A stretch of 64,000 nt of DNA from Flaveria trinervia. Taxonomy: Eukaryota > Streptophyta > Magnoliopsida > Asterales > Asteraceae. A program made the translations under genes and the position numbers. This document shows, piece by piece, positions 10,429-20,427 of the stretch. The first letter of the stretch is position 1, and the number at the start of each line of letters is the position of its first letter. The notes under the pieces are model-generated. The model saw only the letters and a list, made by a program, of their open reading frames with translations, had not been told where the DNA came from and searched no databases. The DNA lies in assembly GCA_025506515.1 (NCBI GenBank), contig CM046451.1, positions 72,374,599 to 72,438,598 on the forward strand, written 5' to 3'.

Positions 10429-13400
10429 ATGTATCAACATAACTATTTCACCTCCCTAACCATTGATCCTCTACTCTATGAGGATCATCTGCTTGAATTT
10501 TGGAAAACCTGTAGAGGTTGTCATGGATGGGGAGAAGGCACTGTCTGCCACAGTGCAGGGGAGAACAGTCTTCATCACTCCGCCATCATCAACATGCATC
10601 TTCAGCTGGATGATGAAGAAGGTGAGTGTTCTTCCCAAAGGAGCTATTAATCATTCCTTTGAGCAATGGGATATAAGGGGAGATTTCTCTGTAAAGACCT
10701 TTAGGAAGGGAAGGTCTCATCCCAATGGAGATTCCTGCTCCATGTGGTCATCCACAGCTTATCAAACAAGCATGGTGGATGGGACTAGATTCCTGAGGAT
10801 CTCTCCTTCTCATCATCCATGGAATGATTCATGGGTTCAAGTTCAAGTATTCTCAGTTGTTTATACCAACTTACTTGCTAACTTAGACTCCTTAAATATT
10901 ACATGTTTCCTAGATATGTCGAGTACAGTGTTTAACTGTGAACTGGGCAACAGTTAAGGGAAACAGGTAACATCTAGACTTGGACAAATGAAGCCCGACA
11001 TCTTTAAAATACTAAGGAAGCCCATTGTTGGCTTCTCTGGGGTAGAAACAGCCCTAGTCCCAAAAATGTTAGAGTTCATTGCCCAAGGTGACAACATAGT
11101 AGCACAAACTAGTGTTGAACCCACACCTGCTACATCCCAACCACCTACACAGCCTAAAATCACCCTCACTTACCAAAGAAAATACAAATGAACCCCTGCT
11201 TAGACTATTTAGTCTGTGGAGGCCCCCATATACTTACCCACATAGGAGGAAGTGACACTAGAGCTCCCACTTCTCCTGAGGAGCAAACCACTCTCATCTC
11301 TTCAAGGATCAGTGTTGAGGTTCCTCATGCTCAGCCTGATGAGCTCATTAGCCAAACTGCCTTAAGCCATCACTCTGATTCTCAACACTTAAGTGAACAA
11401 CCTTCAGGGGACAGTTACCATCCCCGGCTTATATCTCAACCAACCAATTCCCAAACTTGATTTCTATATTGATGATATCTAGGTTTCAATGAGTATAATG
11501 AGTCTCTCTTCTTTACCTCTACTCAAAGAAAGATGAATGCTCCTGAGTCTCCTATATCTATCCCATATTAGTCACCTATAACTAAGGTGGACACTTCTGA
11601 ACCTGTTTGGATGTCCATATGGAAGAGGCTCTCACTTCTGAATGTGATTACATCATTAAGACCTCACCCATGGCAACTAAGCCCACTGACATCTCAACTG
11701 AGATGGCCAGTGAGCAGAGGAAAACCAGCAGACAAGAACCTCAAGCTGGTGGTGAGAGAGAGGACTTTGGTCCAGTCATCTAAGACTAATGGTGCATAAA
11801 CTGTCTAAAACATGCACTTATTTAGTCTCAAAGGTTAGTCACCTTGAATCTCAGGTGACTACCTTACACAACAGGATCAATGATCAGCAACTTGAGATTT
11901 CATATCTTAAGGAAAAACTAGCTGGGAGACCCTTACGAAGAGCTCAACCAGGAACACAAGAACCTGTGGATGTGATTGACCTATATTCCAGCTCACCTAT
12001 GCAAGTGGGTGATGCTACCAAAAAGGGGGAGAAAGTCATTACATCTACAGAACCTGGGTGTTCTTCAGAGAGAGTGGACATTGAGGACTCACCATCCTCA
12101 CTTGCAATTGTGCATTCTCAGCAACCTCCTTAAATTCACATTGATATGGACTACACAAATTCATTCAGACAGAGTCTATTTGAGGATGGGATACCAAGGG
12201 TTATGTCATCTTCACCATCTTCCAATCATATCATTGGGTAGAGGTATGACAACATCAGGAAAGCCCTAATTATCATAAGAGTTCAAGGACAGCAAGAAGT
12301 CTTCAATTTTCAGACTTTGAACTACTATGAAGGTTTGGATCTAGTCAACATGCCACTTGTCAACCCAAGCAAATCAAGACAAGCTGACAGACTGGCTCAA
12401 AGAATCCAAGATAGGATCACTGCAGAGTTCAGCTTTAGCAGGAGACTTAGGCAGTCAGGCTATGCCATCTATCAACTGGATGTTGAGGAAGACCCTAAGA
12501 TTAGTTTCATAGGGAAACTTGACTGAAGGCCCAGTGGCAAAACATGAGATCCTTGTCTCATCATCATCAACTGCTACAGAGATCCACATTCCTTCTGAGA
12601 CACCTGCTGGTGAAGGCGCTTCTCAACCTCTCTCTGGCCAGAGCTCAAAAGCTGCATCAAGCAATGAAGGCCAAAGCTCTCGCCACCCTGAGTCATAAAG
12701 GTCTATGAATGACAAAGGGAAAAGAAAAATGACATCTGAGGAGATTGAGGAGGAGGAGAAGAGAGGAAAAGGAGGCTGAGGGGAGAAAGTTCTTTTTCTG
12801 GGTCCTCAAGACTCATGGAGTTTGCTATCAGGGTTGTCCCCAGACCAGATACTCAGAATGATAAGTAAGGGAAGACAAGGAACTATGACATAGACAATGT
12901 CATTTCTCTCCCCTTAGATGAGTTAAATGAACTGGTTAACCTAGAAAGGTCAAGGGAGAAGAAGGAGGCAGAAGATGCAGAGTTTCTAGTACAAGTCAAA
13001 GAAGAGAGAAGAAGGAAAAGACTATACAAGGATATGCCTACCCTCTCCCCAGTTCAGGAAAGTCCTGCACAAGGGGATGTGATTCAACAAGAACCTCATA
13101 TAGACAAAGAAGAAGATAGGATCAAGATGATCAACTACCTGAGTGCCATAGGCTTCAATCAGGCAGAAGCACTTCTTCCCTTGTCCTATGACTATGTTGA
13201 GTTTGAGTACTTAAAACAGTTTGAACTTCAGATAGTCAAGGATAGAAAGACAACTAAGAAAAAGCTAAGGGAAAAAGCTGTAAAATCAAGAGCAATCATC
13301 TAAAAGAGCATGAAGAAGTCTGCTGACAGACAGAGGATGTTGAGCTTCTTGAAGCTATATGGATTCTCCAGAAGGAGACTTGTCCCCATGTCTCTATCCA

Positions 13401-14094
13401 CTATGGATGAGCATATTAGGGTGAGCAAGCAGAAGATCAAAAGTGGAGAGCTCACTGACTTACACTCAACTCCAAGTCAAGCTCCACCAGAAAGGTTGAA
13501 CAACCAGAGACAACACAACCTGGACCTCCTGCTAAAACTCAGCAAGCTTCATCTTCTGATCCAAAGCAGGGTCAACCTCCCTCTCCTTCTGAGCCTGAGA
13601 GAAAGGAAGTCCCAACTGAGAAAGTCAATAAAGATCAATCTGCTACTACGGGCCAGTCTTCTCAGTTAAAACCAGCAAAGAGAAAGAAAGAGGATGGCTT
13701 CTAAACTAAAGCCAAAGAAGAAGAAGACAAACCCTCTTCTAAACCCCAGAATGAGTCAGAACATCCTAAGGATGTGTAGCCAGAGGATGCTACATCAACT
13801 CTAATTCAAACAGCTCCTCTAGGATCAGGAAGACCCTTGTCTGGGACATACACCACAAATCCGAAAGATGGCATGTCATTAGAGATCAAGGCCCTGAAGA
13901 CATTTACACATGGTAAGATATGTTTTAGTTTCCTCTGCATGATCTCTTTGATATGAGAAGACATTTTGACAGTCTGAAGGATCCTGATCACCTTATGAAG
14001 AAAGAATGGTGATCATCCTCAAGAGGACTGTTGATATCTGAAGTCTACAAAGTGTTTTGGTAGCATCCGCCTAGGGGTAGTTGGTAGAGATTAA
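10429..14094 (+). pseudogene. Extra ORF (aORF) of element Q, heavily frame-shifted
   Basis: Scattered frames on one strand line up with the other aORFs. An LLEFWKT motif (10475-10510) matches the FW block of B. HLQLDDEEG (about 10595) matches the QL block, followed by VLPKGAINHSFEQ and HVVIHSLSNKHGGWD-like sequence. A Ser/Thr/Pro-rich middle and a coiled-coil-like stretch (11820-11930) follow. A Lys/Glu-rich C-terminal half holds two copies of a small unit: INYLSAIGFN..LLPLS (13130-13260) and LSFLKLYGFSRRRLVPMS (13340-13430). The frame leading into the polypurine tract (FGSIRLGVVGRD) stops at 14094, inside the LTR. Function unknown. It is the longest aORF here, about 3.6 kb. Confidence 0.5.
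14069..14080 (+). promoter_or_regulatory. Polypurine tract of element Q
   Basis: GCCTAGGGGTAG directly precedes the LTR and is one substitution from the GCCTAGGGGGAG of element E. It primes plus-strand DNA synthesis. Confidence 0.65.
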
Positions 14095-14849
14095 TAAAGA
14101 GGTTGATGCAACCTAAACACCAAAGTCTATCATGCATGCTGCACAAGTGCAATGAAGAAGAATGCGTAGGAAGTTTCACACATGCAACAGAAATATTCTA
14201 AGTGTGAAATCTTCCGAAGCCAAGACCAATATCCCCTAAAGCCAAATATGAAGTCTTCCAAAGCCTCAGAGACAAAGTCTTCCAAAGCTTCAACTCATGA
14301 AGATAGATTTCTCCGAGACTTTGACACATACTCTATCTGATGTACTGTTCCATAAAGCTGGTCACCTTTCCGCTGCATCTCTGTAAAGTCACAACTTACA
14401 TGAGTGGTGAAAAGGTCGATGCTTTTGGTAACTGTACATTGAGGTCTTGAGTCTTTAACTTTCTACTTCATGTACTTTATCCTTTTTGTAATAGATAGAT
14501 AATGAACTATGGCAATATGCCTTTTAACTCTACAACTGATTTTGTTTGTGTCTAGTCTTGTATCCGTTTGGCTTTTAAAGTATAGCCGCGTAGGATGTAG
14601 TAATAAGTATCTCATGTTCTTGTATCTTTATTTTATGCTTTGTACATTTGTAATAGAACATAAGAAAGAATATACTACAATCTTGAAAACCCTCTCATTG
14701 TGTATCTTGCTTTTGTGTTCTTTTATACATATTACTTGTGGTTCTTGTGTCTTATTAGGTTTAATTCGAGTTATTACTTTTGATTAAGTTTCGTTAATCT
14801 CCTCTTTGTGTTTGTTATGTTGTAATTGATCCCTTCAACCGGTCCTGCA
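14082..14849 (+). repeat. 3' LTR of element Q
   Basis: Starts TGGTAGAG after the polypurine tract, has the TTGATGCAACC block shared with the F and E LTRs, and ends GGTCCTGCA. A motif array of GTCTTCCAAAGC/CTTCCGAAGCC copies lies at 14185-14330, the same relative position as the CTTCGGAAG arrays of the F and E LTRs. Length is about 768 bp. Confidence 0.7.
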
Positions 14850-15287
14850 AATAATAATATAATAATAATAAAATATAATAATAATAAAAGAATAATAATA
14901 GTAAGTAGTAGTATTTATATTAATAAAATAATGTAATAATAATGATAAATGTACTTAATACTAATATAATAATAGTATTAGTAATAATACTCGTAATAAT
15001 AATAATAAATATTAATAACAGTAAAATAATAGTAATAATAATAACAATAATAATAATAACAATAACAATATAATAATACAATAACAATATAACAATAACA
15101 AAACATAACATAACATAACAATAACATAACAATAACACTAACAATACCAATAACATAACATAACAATAACATACAATAACATAACAATTACAATAACAAT
15201 AACAATAACACTAACAACAACAACCATAATAATCATATAGAACAAATATTATTTTAAAAGTAATAATAATAGTATAATAATAATATT
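14850..15287. repeat. AT-rich (TAA)n/(AACAAT)n simple-sequence tract
   Basis: Runs of AATAAT, then AACAATAAC and AACATAAC units, with no coding content. Long frames here are Ile/Leu/Tyr-only artefacts. The tract separates elements Q and A, and similar sequence resumes for about 70 bp right of A (27722-27790). Confidence 0.9.
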
Positions 15288-16178
15288 TGACAGGATCAGT
15301 GATCACAAGTTTGATGTATCAGAATATAAAGCAGCGGAATACAAAACGAATTAGACAAATTGTAGCAAGCAAACGATACTGTAAGCGTTAAGATCGCATA
15401 CGGTTATAGGGAGAGAATATGAATTTCTGATTTCTAGGAATGTTTATAGATGTAGAATATTTCTAATCGAATCAATCAATCATTCCATTCAATTGCTCAT
15501 ATCACTCACGATTACAATAGGTTGTCACTCCTTATATAGAGTGCAACAGTCACTGCTGTTATCACGGAAAGTGACAACTGGCAGATCCAATACAGAAATA
15601 ACTAATTCTTAACAACTACTGAAATGTTCACAACTACTGAGAACATATCAGCAAGTTAAGTACAAAATATAAAACTACTGAAACTACAACGACTGAAGAA
15701 CAAGCTCTTCAGTCGTTTTACAAAACTACTGAAACAAAGAAAATAAAACTACTGATATCACAACTACTGAAGAAGTACTCTTCAGCAGTTGTGACAAACT
15801 ACTGAGGCTTCAGTACTTGATCTTCAGACTTTGACCTTCAGGCGTTTCATCAGCTGATGACTTCAGTAGATATCATCAGCTGATGTCTTCAGTCTTTGTC
15901 TTCAGACTTTGTACATCAGTTGTTGATCTTCAGCACTTGTGAACTCTTCAGCTGTTGTACTTCAGTACTTTGGTCTTTCAGCTTCAGCACTTGTGTTCTT
16001 CAGCTGTTGTACTTCAGCACTTTGGTTCTTCAGCTGTTAAGGTCTTCAGCACTTGATCTTCAGCTGTTGAAGTCTTCAGCACTTGTCAACTACTGATGAG
16101 GCTTTCAGCAGTTGTTGTGATACCGTGTGGGACTTAGAGGTTTTCTGATCTTGGCTCATTGGTTCTTTTGGTCCAACA
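15288..16178 (-). repeat. 3' LTR of element A
   Basis: TGTTGGACC...GATCCTGTCA on the minus strand. The U3 part (about 15655-16110) is an array of CTACTGAAG/CTTCAGCAGTTGT motifs. A TATA box follows. The last 100 bp of the aORF overlap its 5' end. Compared with the right LTR it differs at a few sites, including a 2-bp insertion near 15868. Confidence 0.95.
15531..15539 (-). promoter_or_regulatory. TATA box of the A LTR (3' copy)
   Basis: Minus-strand CTATATAAG lies directly downstream of the motif array, conserved at 27076-27084 and in A' at 58348-58356. Confidence 0.7.
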
Positions 16179-19100
16179 AACTCCCCCTGAACCAATGCAG
16201 CCAAAACCTCTAACTTATTTATACTCCCACTTATTGATGGCAAAAATGTTGGTCTTTTTCCTTCTTGATCAGTAGAGAAGATGACCCATGTACGCTCCGG
16301 CCTGGGAAGAACCTCAAATATTTGTTTGGCAGAGTATGAATGGGAACTCTGTTTTGGGGAACTGGACACAGTTGTTATCCCATTCATGAGATTCACTTCC
16401 CCATAATGAGTCTGTACGACTCTCTTGTGTAGGCCTCAAGGAAGGTGATTTGTTCCTCCATGGTTAGCTCTTCAGCACCTCCTTCAAACAATGATTCCGG
16501 CCCATAATACTCAGACAGGTATTTGGCCTGTTTCCCATTCTTTAGCTCCACAGTTGTTATTACTCTGTAAGCAAACTCATCCGGTGATTACCCTCTAGGA
16601 ACAACTGGAGCTCATTTTTCCTGACTTCCTCAAGCCTCTTGTAAACTAACCCCTTTTTCACTATTTTGTTTTCCAGCATCTTCTGAGGGGTTAGATTAGC
16701 TTTGTAGGCCTTCTTGAAGTCTTCTAGGATTTCCCAGGTGAAACTACAAAGACCAGAGAGATCACTTCATCTACGATCTTTTTCACCTGGCCAATGTATC
16801 CGAGGTATATTGTTCTTATGAATTCTGTGAGAGACCCTGGGATCAGGCCAAATCCTCACTCTTTCCTTTTGATATTGAAAGGTATGCCTAGAGTGTAAAG
16901 TCTGAGGGCTTGCTCCTTCATATTGATGATGGAAGATGTGGCTGCATAAGCTTTGTCAACTCTCTTCAGCAATTCCTCATCATGCTGTTTATGAAGCTCT
17001 TCTTCTTCTAGCTTCACTTTAACCATTTGTCTCTGGACTTCAGAGTAATTGCTGAGGAGTGACTTGTGGCCTTAGGCAACTGAATCACAGCTGATAGCGC
17101 AGCCTGTCTTCATCATCTCTTCTTCATCTTCTTCTAGCCTCAATATCCTTCTCTTCTTCTTCAAGGGTATATCATCGGCTATGGGTTTTGAGGAAGGGAG
17201 TTGGTTTGGTGGGTTGGTTTTGGATGGTTTTGGTGTGGGAATGTTGACAGGCTGTTCTAGCATCCTTGAGGTGAGTGTGGCTTTTGATTGCTTTGCTAGC
17301 TCAGTCCTGCTCCCAGCACCCACTTCATTCAAAGCTTCAATAACAAGCCCCTTAGTGTATGCTTCAGACGAACAGATCTTGGTGGTGATTGCCAAGATAC
17401 TGTCCCTGGACCAAGCTTTGATCTCAATCATTGATCTTCCAAGATATTTTGCAATAAATCTTATCATGATTTCTAGCCTTTCTCTTTCTAACACTTCATA
17501 ACTTGCCCATCTATTCTGGATTTCTTCAATCTCTAGTCGTCGATCTCAGAGTCAAGTTGTTGGTGTCATGACCTTGCCTGAACAGCTGATCAATGATGTT
17601 GTCCATTGATCTACTGTGTTCGGCATCAGCCTCTTTTATCAGTAGCTCCAAGGCTTTATCTTCAGCAATGTGCTCATCAGCACCTTTCTTTCGCTTGTAG
17701 TGAGCATTGTTGCTGTTCTTTATCCTTTTGGGCTTGCTTCGCTTCTTCTTTTCCTCGGATCTTTTCCTCTTCGTTCTTTCACTGCAGGACTCTCCCCCTT
17801 TTTGGTTGCATTGGAGGAAGGGTTGAGACCGCAGAAAGAGTCTTGTGGACAGCAGCATCAACCAAGGGCTGTAATGTTGAGGAAAGCCTCTCATCAAGGG
17901 CTTTGATCACTATATCAGTATTAGAGGGGTGATGAGAGGGAGGGAATTTTTGAGTGCAGCACCTATTTGCTCAGGAGGGTTCTGTTCCTGAGAAGTAGGG
18001 CCTGAAGCGAGGCAGGTGGTTGATTTTGGGGTGGCTCTGTATTGGGAAACCTTCAAGGGAAGGTGCCATCTGTGGGTGTATGATGGTGGCAGATGGACTT
18101 GCATCCTGAGACATCTTGGCCAGCAGCTCTTTGAGTCTGCTAACCTCATCCTCTAGAATGGTGTTTTGAGCAACTACATCATAGAAGAAGCTCAGGTCAT
18201 CATCAGTTGATACTGAATCACCTGACCTCCTGCTTAGAGCAGGATTTACATGCACTGGGTGTAGACCAGTTGGTGCATGTGCCCCTTGTGCTTGGTACTG
18301 GGGACTTCCAGCCTCAGGCAATGTCCATCATCAGCTGTTGCCTCTAGGGAGGTCTTAGCAATGTTACCAGCCTCACTCTGGTCATGTGCTGAGTCAGAGG
18401 AGGTGGCAGCCTCACTAGATATTCTAAGCTCCTTCTCTACACCAGGAGATAGAATTGGGAAACCCCTGTGCTGTGGGTTCTCAGATGCACTGTGTTCCTC
18501 CCCCTCAATTGTAGAGGTATTCCCAGTATAAGTGGTTTCTGGGGGAGGGGTTGAGAGTGCAATTGAGTCAGCACTTGAGCAACTATTAAAGTTGGGCTGT
18601 GAGGGGCGGTTGTTTGGGGTACAGGGGTAGAAGCAGTGTGCACCTGGGGTGGATGGTGCTCTTCAATGGCAATCTCCTCAAGTGAGGAAGATCCCAGATA
18701 AGTAGGTGCCCCTTGGGTTGCTGCAGGCTCCTGTTGAGAGGAAGCCTGAGCGGCTGTGGCTGGAGGAGTCATGGTATCCACTAGGGGTTTGGACTAGTGG
18801 ATATATCCTGCGTTTGTTGTGCAGGAGCATCCTCAGGGGACTCAATTCCCTGAGTAGCCTTTTTGGGTTTCTTTTTGGTGGGTTTGGTGGGGACATTGGA
18901 TTTGGAGGTGGTGGCTGTGGGTTCCAGCTGCGTGGGTTTTCGCAGCTTGGCAGCCAGTTTGAGTGTCCGGTCGGAGTTGTGCCGGGAGTATACTTCTGGC
19001 AAAACAGCCGTAGCAGGGACTCCCAAGCCAACAAGTCCCTCAGCATTAAGCTGGTCTATTATAATGGCCATTATGAACCGTGGATAGAGTATCCAACGGT

Positions 19101-19674
19101 TGGCAGTTAGTTTTTGAGCCATATCTTTGAGCGCTCTGAAAATATTAATTCTGAAAAATTCAGTGGTTGTTGCTCAAGGATAGAATACATTACCTGCTGC
19201 CATTTGGTGGACATTTGATCCCAAGACGATGTCTTAGGGGCCAAACATACATTGACCATATGAAAAATCAGGCGCTCAGCGTCATTAAAGTGTTTCTTCA
19301 TGATGGTGGTGGCACTGAGATCACCTTGATATCCATGCTGAGCAAATGATAGATCTATGGTGCCCTTCGGATATCCAGCAGGAGAGGTAGCATCACTCAG
19401 TTGAAGAATTTTACGGATTGTTGCAGGAGTAATCACTACTTCTTTGTTGTTGACGACTGACCGGAGGGATTTGTGTTTGCTCTCCTCAGTAGTAACATTA
19501 ACGTTCATCCAAAATTGGTTCAAGGATTCGTATGTAAAACGGGGTTCAGAAGGAATGCCTTGTTGTATGGGACTGAACCATAAGATCGATAGCAGTATCG
19601 AACTTAGTCCAGATCGGCGATTTTGTGAGGTAGGCAACACAGTTGTGTCGCGGTTTAATTTGCATAGACGCCAT
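16076..19674 (-). pseudogene. Extra ORF (aORF) of element A
   Basis: Begins at MASMQIKPRHN (ATG at 19674), 66 nt after a TATA box. The N-terminal block aligns with B: a QFW motif (about 19530), VITPATIRKILQLSD, WDQMSTKWQQVMYSI and YPRFIMAIIIDQL (about 19080). A Pro/Thr-rich linker (18440-19000), a heptad-like EDEVSRLKELLAKM stretch (about 18150) and Lys-rich segments with KKKRRI (about 17150) and RTKRKRSEEKKKR (about 17770) follow; these could be nuclear signals. The last frame (16396-16076) reads through the polypurine tract as LVQGEFVGP and stops 103 bp inside the LTR. Frames break at least six times. No signal peptide or membrane span is seen. Function unknown. Confidence 0.65.
16179..16190 (-). 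promoter_or_regulatory. Polypurine tract of element A
   Basis: Minus-strand TCAGGGGGAGTT directly abuts the LTR start TGTTGGACC. It also lies inside the aORF frame (QGE). Confidence 0.9.
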
Positions 19675-19739
19675 GGAAATTTTTTGGAGAGGAACGTTAG
19701 GTTTGAAGAAGATAAAGCATGGAGAGCTCAGGTTAAGGG

Positions 19740-19747
19740 TATTTATA
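19740..19747 (-). promoter_or_regulatory. Internal TATA box for the A aORF
   Basis: Minus-strand TATAAATA in a CCC..CCC context, 66 nt before the aORF ATG. A pyrimidine-rich leader (CTTTATCTTCTTC) sits where a transcription start would be expected. The motif array lies immediately upstream, the same order as in the LTR. Confidence 0.55.
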
Positions 19748-19749
19748 GG

Positions 19750-20427
19750 GTACGGGTGAGGAAACGACTGAAGGATGTGGTGTTAGTCATCAGTAGTTTT
19801 AAACGACCGTTGACATGGTATTATCCTTTCAGACGTTGAAACAGCTGAAGTCGCGGTGTTAGGCATCAGTAGTTTAGAAAACTACTGAAGACCGTGGTTT
19901 TGACTTCAGGTGATTGAAACAACTGAGGACATGGTGTTTGTCATCAGTAGTTATGAAACTACTGAAGACAGTGGTTTTGTCATCAGCTGTTGTAAACAAC
20001 TGAAGACTTGGTATTGGTCATCAGTAGTTATAAAACTGCTGAAGACGTGGTTTTGCTTCAGTGTTTAAAATGAAACAGCAGTGGTACAAACGACTGAGGA
20101 GAAAGTTCTCTCAGCTGTTTTCGTCAATTCTTAGCTTTTCAGCTGTTTCAAACTGTCCTCAACACATTCATCAGTCTTTATGGCTGATTTCAGTTGTTTC
20201 ATAGGACATCAGTACTTATCTGTTTTTACTGATTGCAGTAGTTATGACTGCATCAGTAGTTGTAACTACTTCAGTAGTTTAGAGCAGATGAAGTACTTCA
20301 GTACTTGTGAGAATTTTAGCCTTCAGTAGTTATAAAAAGTACTGAGGTTAAAAGAGCTCATCAGTACTTATATGTGACAGGCACTCATGATCATCAATAT
20401 GAATTACTGATCATCAGTAGTTGTCAC
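19750..20427. repeat. Microrepeat array in the pol-aORF spacer of A
   Basis: At least fifteen imperfect copies of CATCAGTAGTT..AAACTACTGAAGAC, on both strands and partly as inverted pairs, fill the gap between the pol stop (20428) and the aORF promoter. The same CTACTGAAG/CAGTAGTT vocabulary makes up the U3 array of this element's LTRs. Confidence 0.8.

Larger units (their letters stand above)
10276..14849 (+). mobile_element. Element Q: 3' part of a plus-strand Ty1/copia element
   Basis: Only the extra ORF, polypurine tract and 3' LTR are present. The rest (gag-pol, 5' LTR) should lie left of element B, outside the window, because B appears inserted at 10275/10276. The LTR end CCTTCAACCGGTCCTGCA matches the LTR end of element F (CCTTCAACGGTCCTACA), so Q and F are the same family. 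It ends against the AT-rich tract at 14850. Confidence 0.7.

Noticed and set aside
14920..15187. Long frames rich in Ile, Leu, Tyr and Cys on the minus strand, resembling membrane proteins
   Set aside because: They are translations of AATAAT/AACAAT simple repeats, with no other coding signal.
15896..16096. A 66-codon frame (also at 27439-27639) repeating LQLL/CTSVL-type units
   Set aside because: It is the translation of the CTTCAGCTGTTGTACTT motif array in the A LTRs, antisense to the element.
19107..19640. aORF as a retroviral envelope-like protein
   Set aside because: Post-pol position suggests it, but I see no signal peptide, no transmembrane helix and no cleavage site in A, B, E or Q. 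The motifs fit a soluble plant retrotransposon protein of unknown role.
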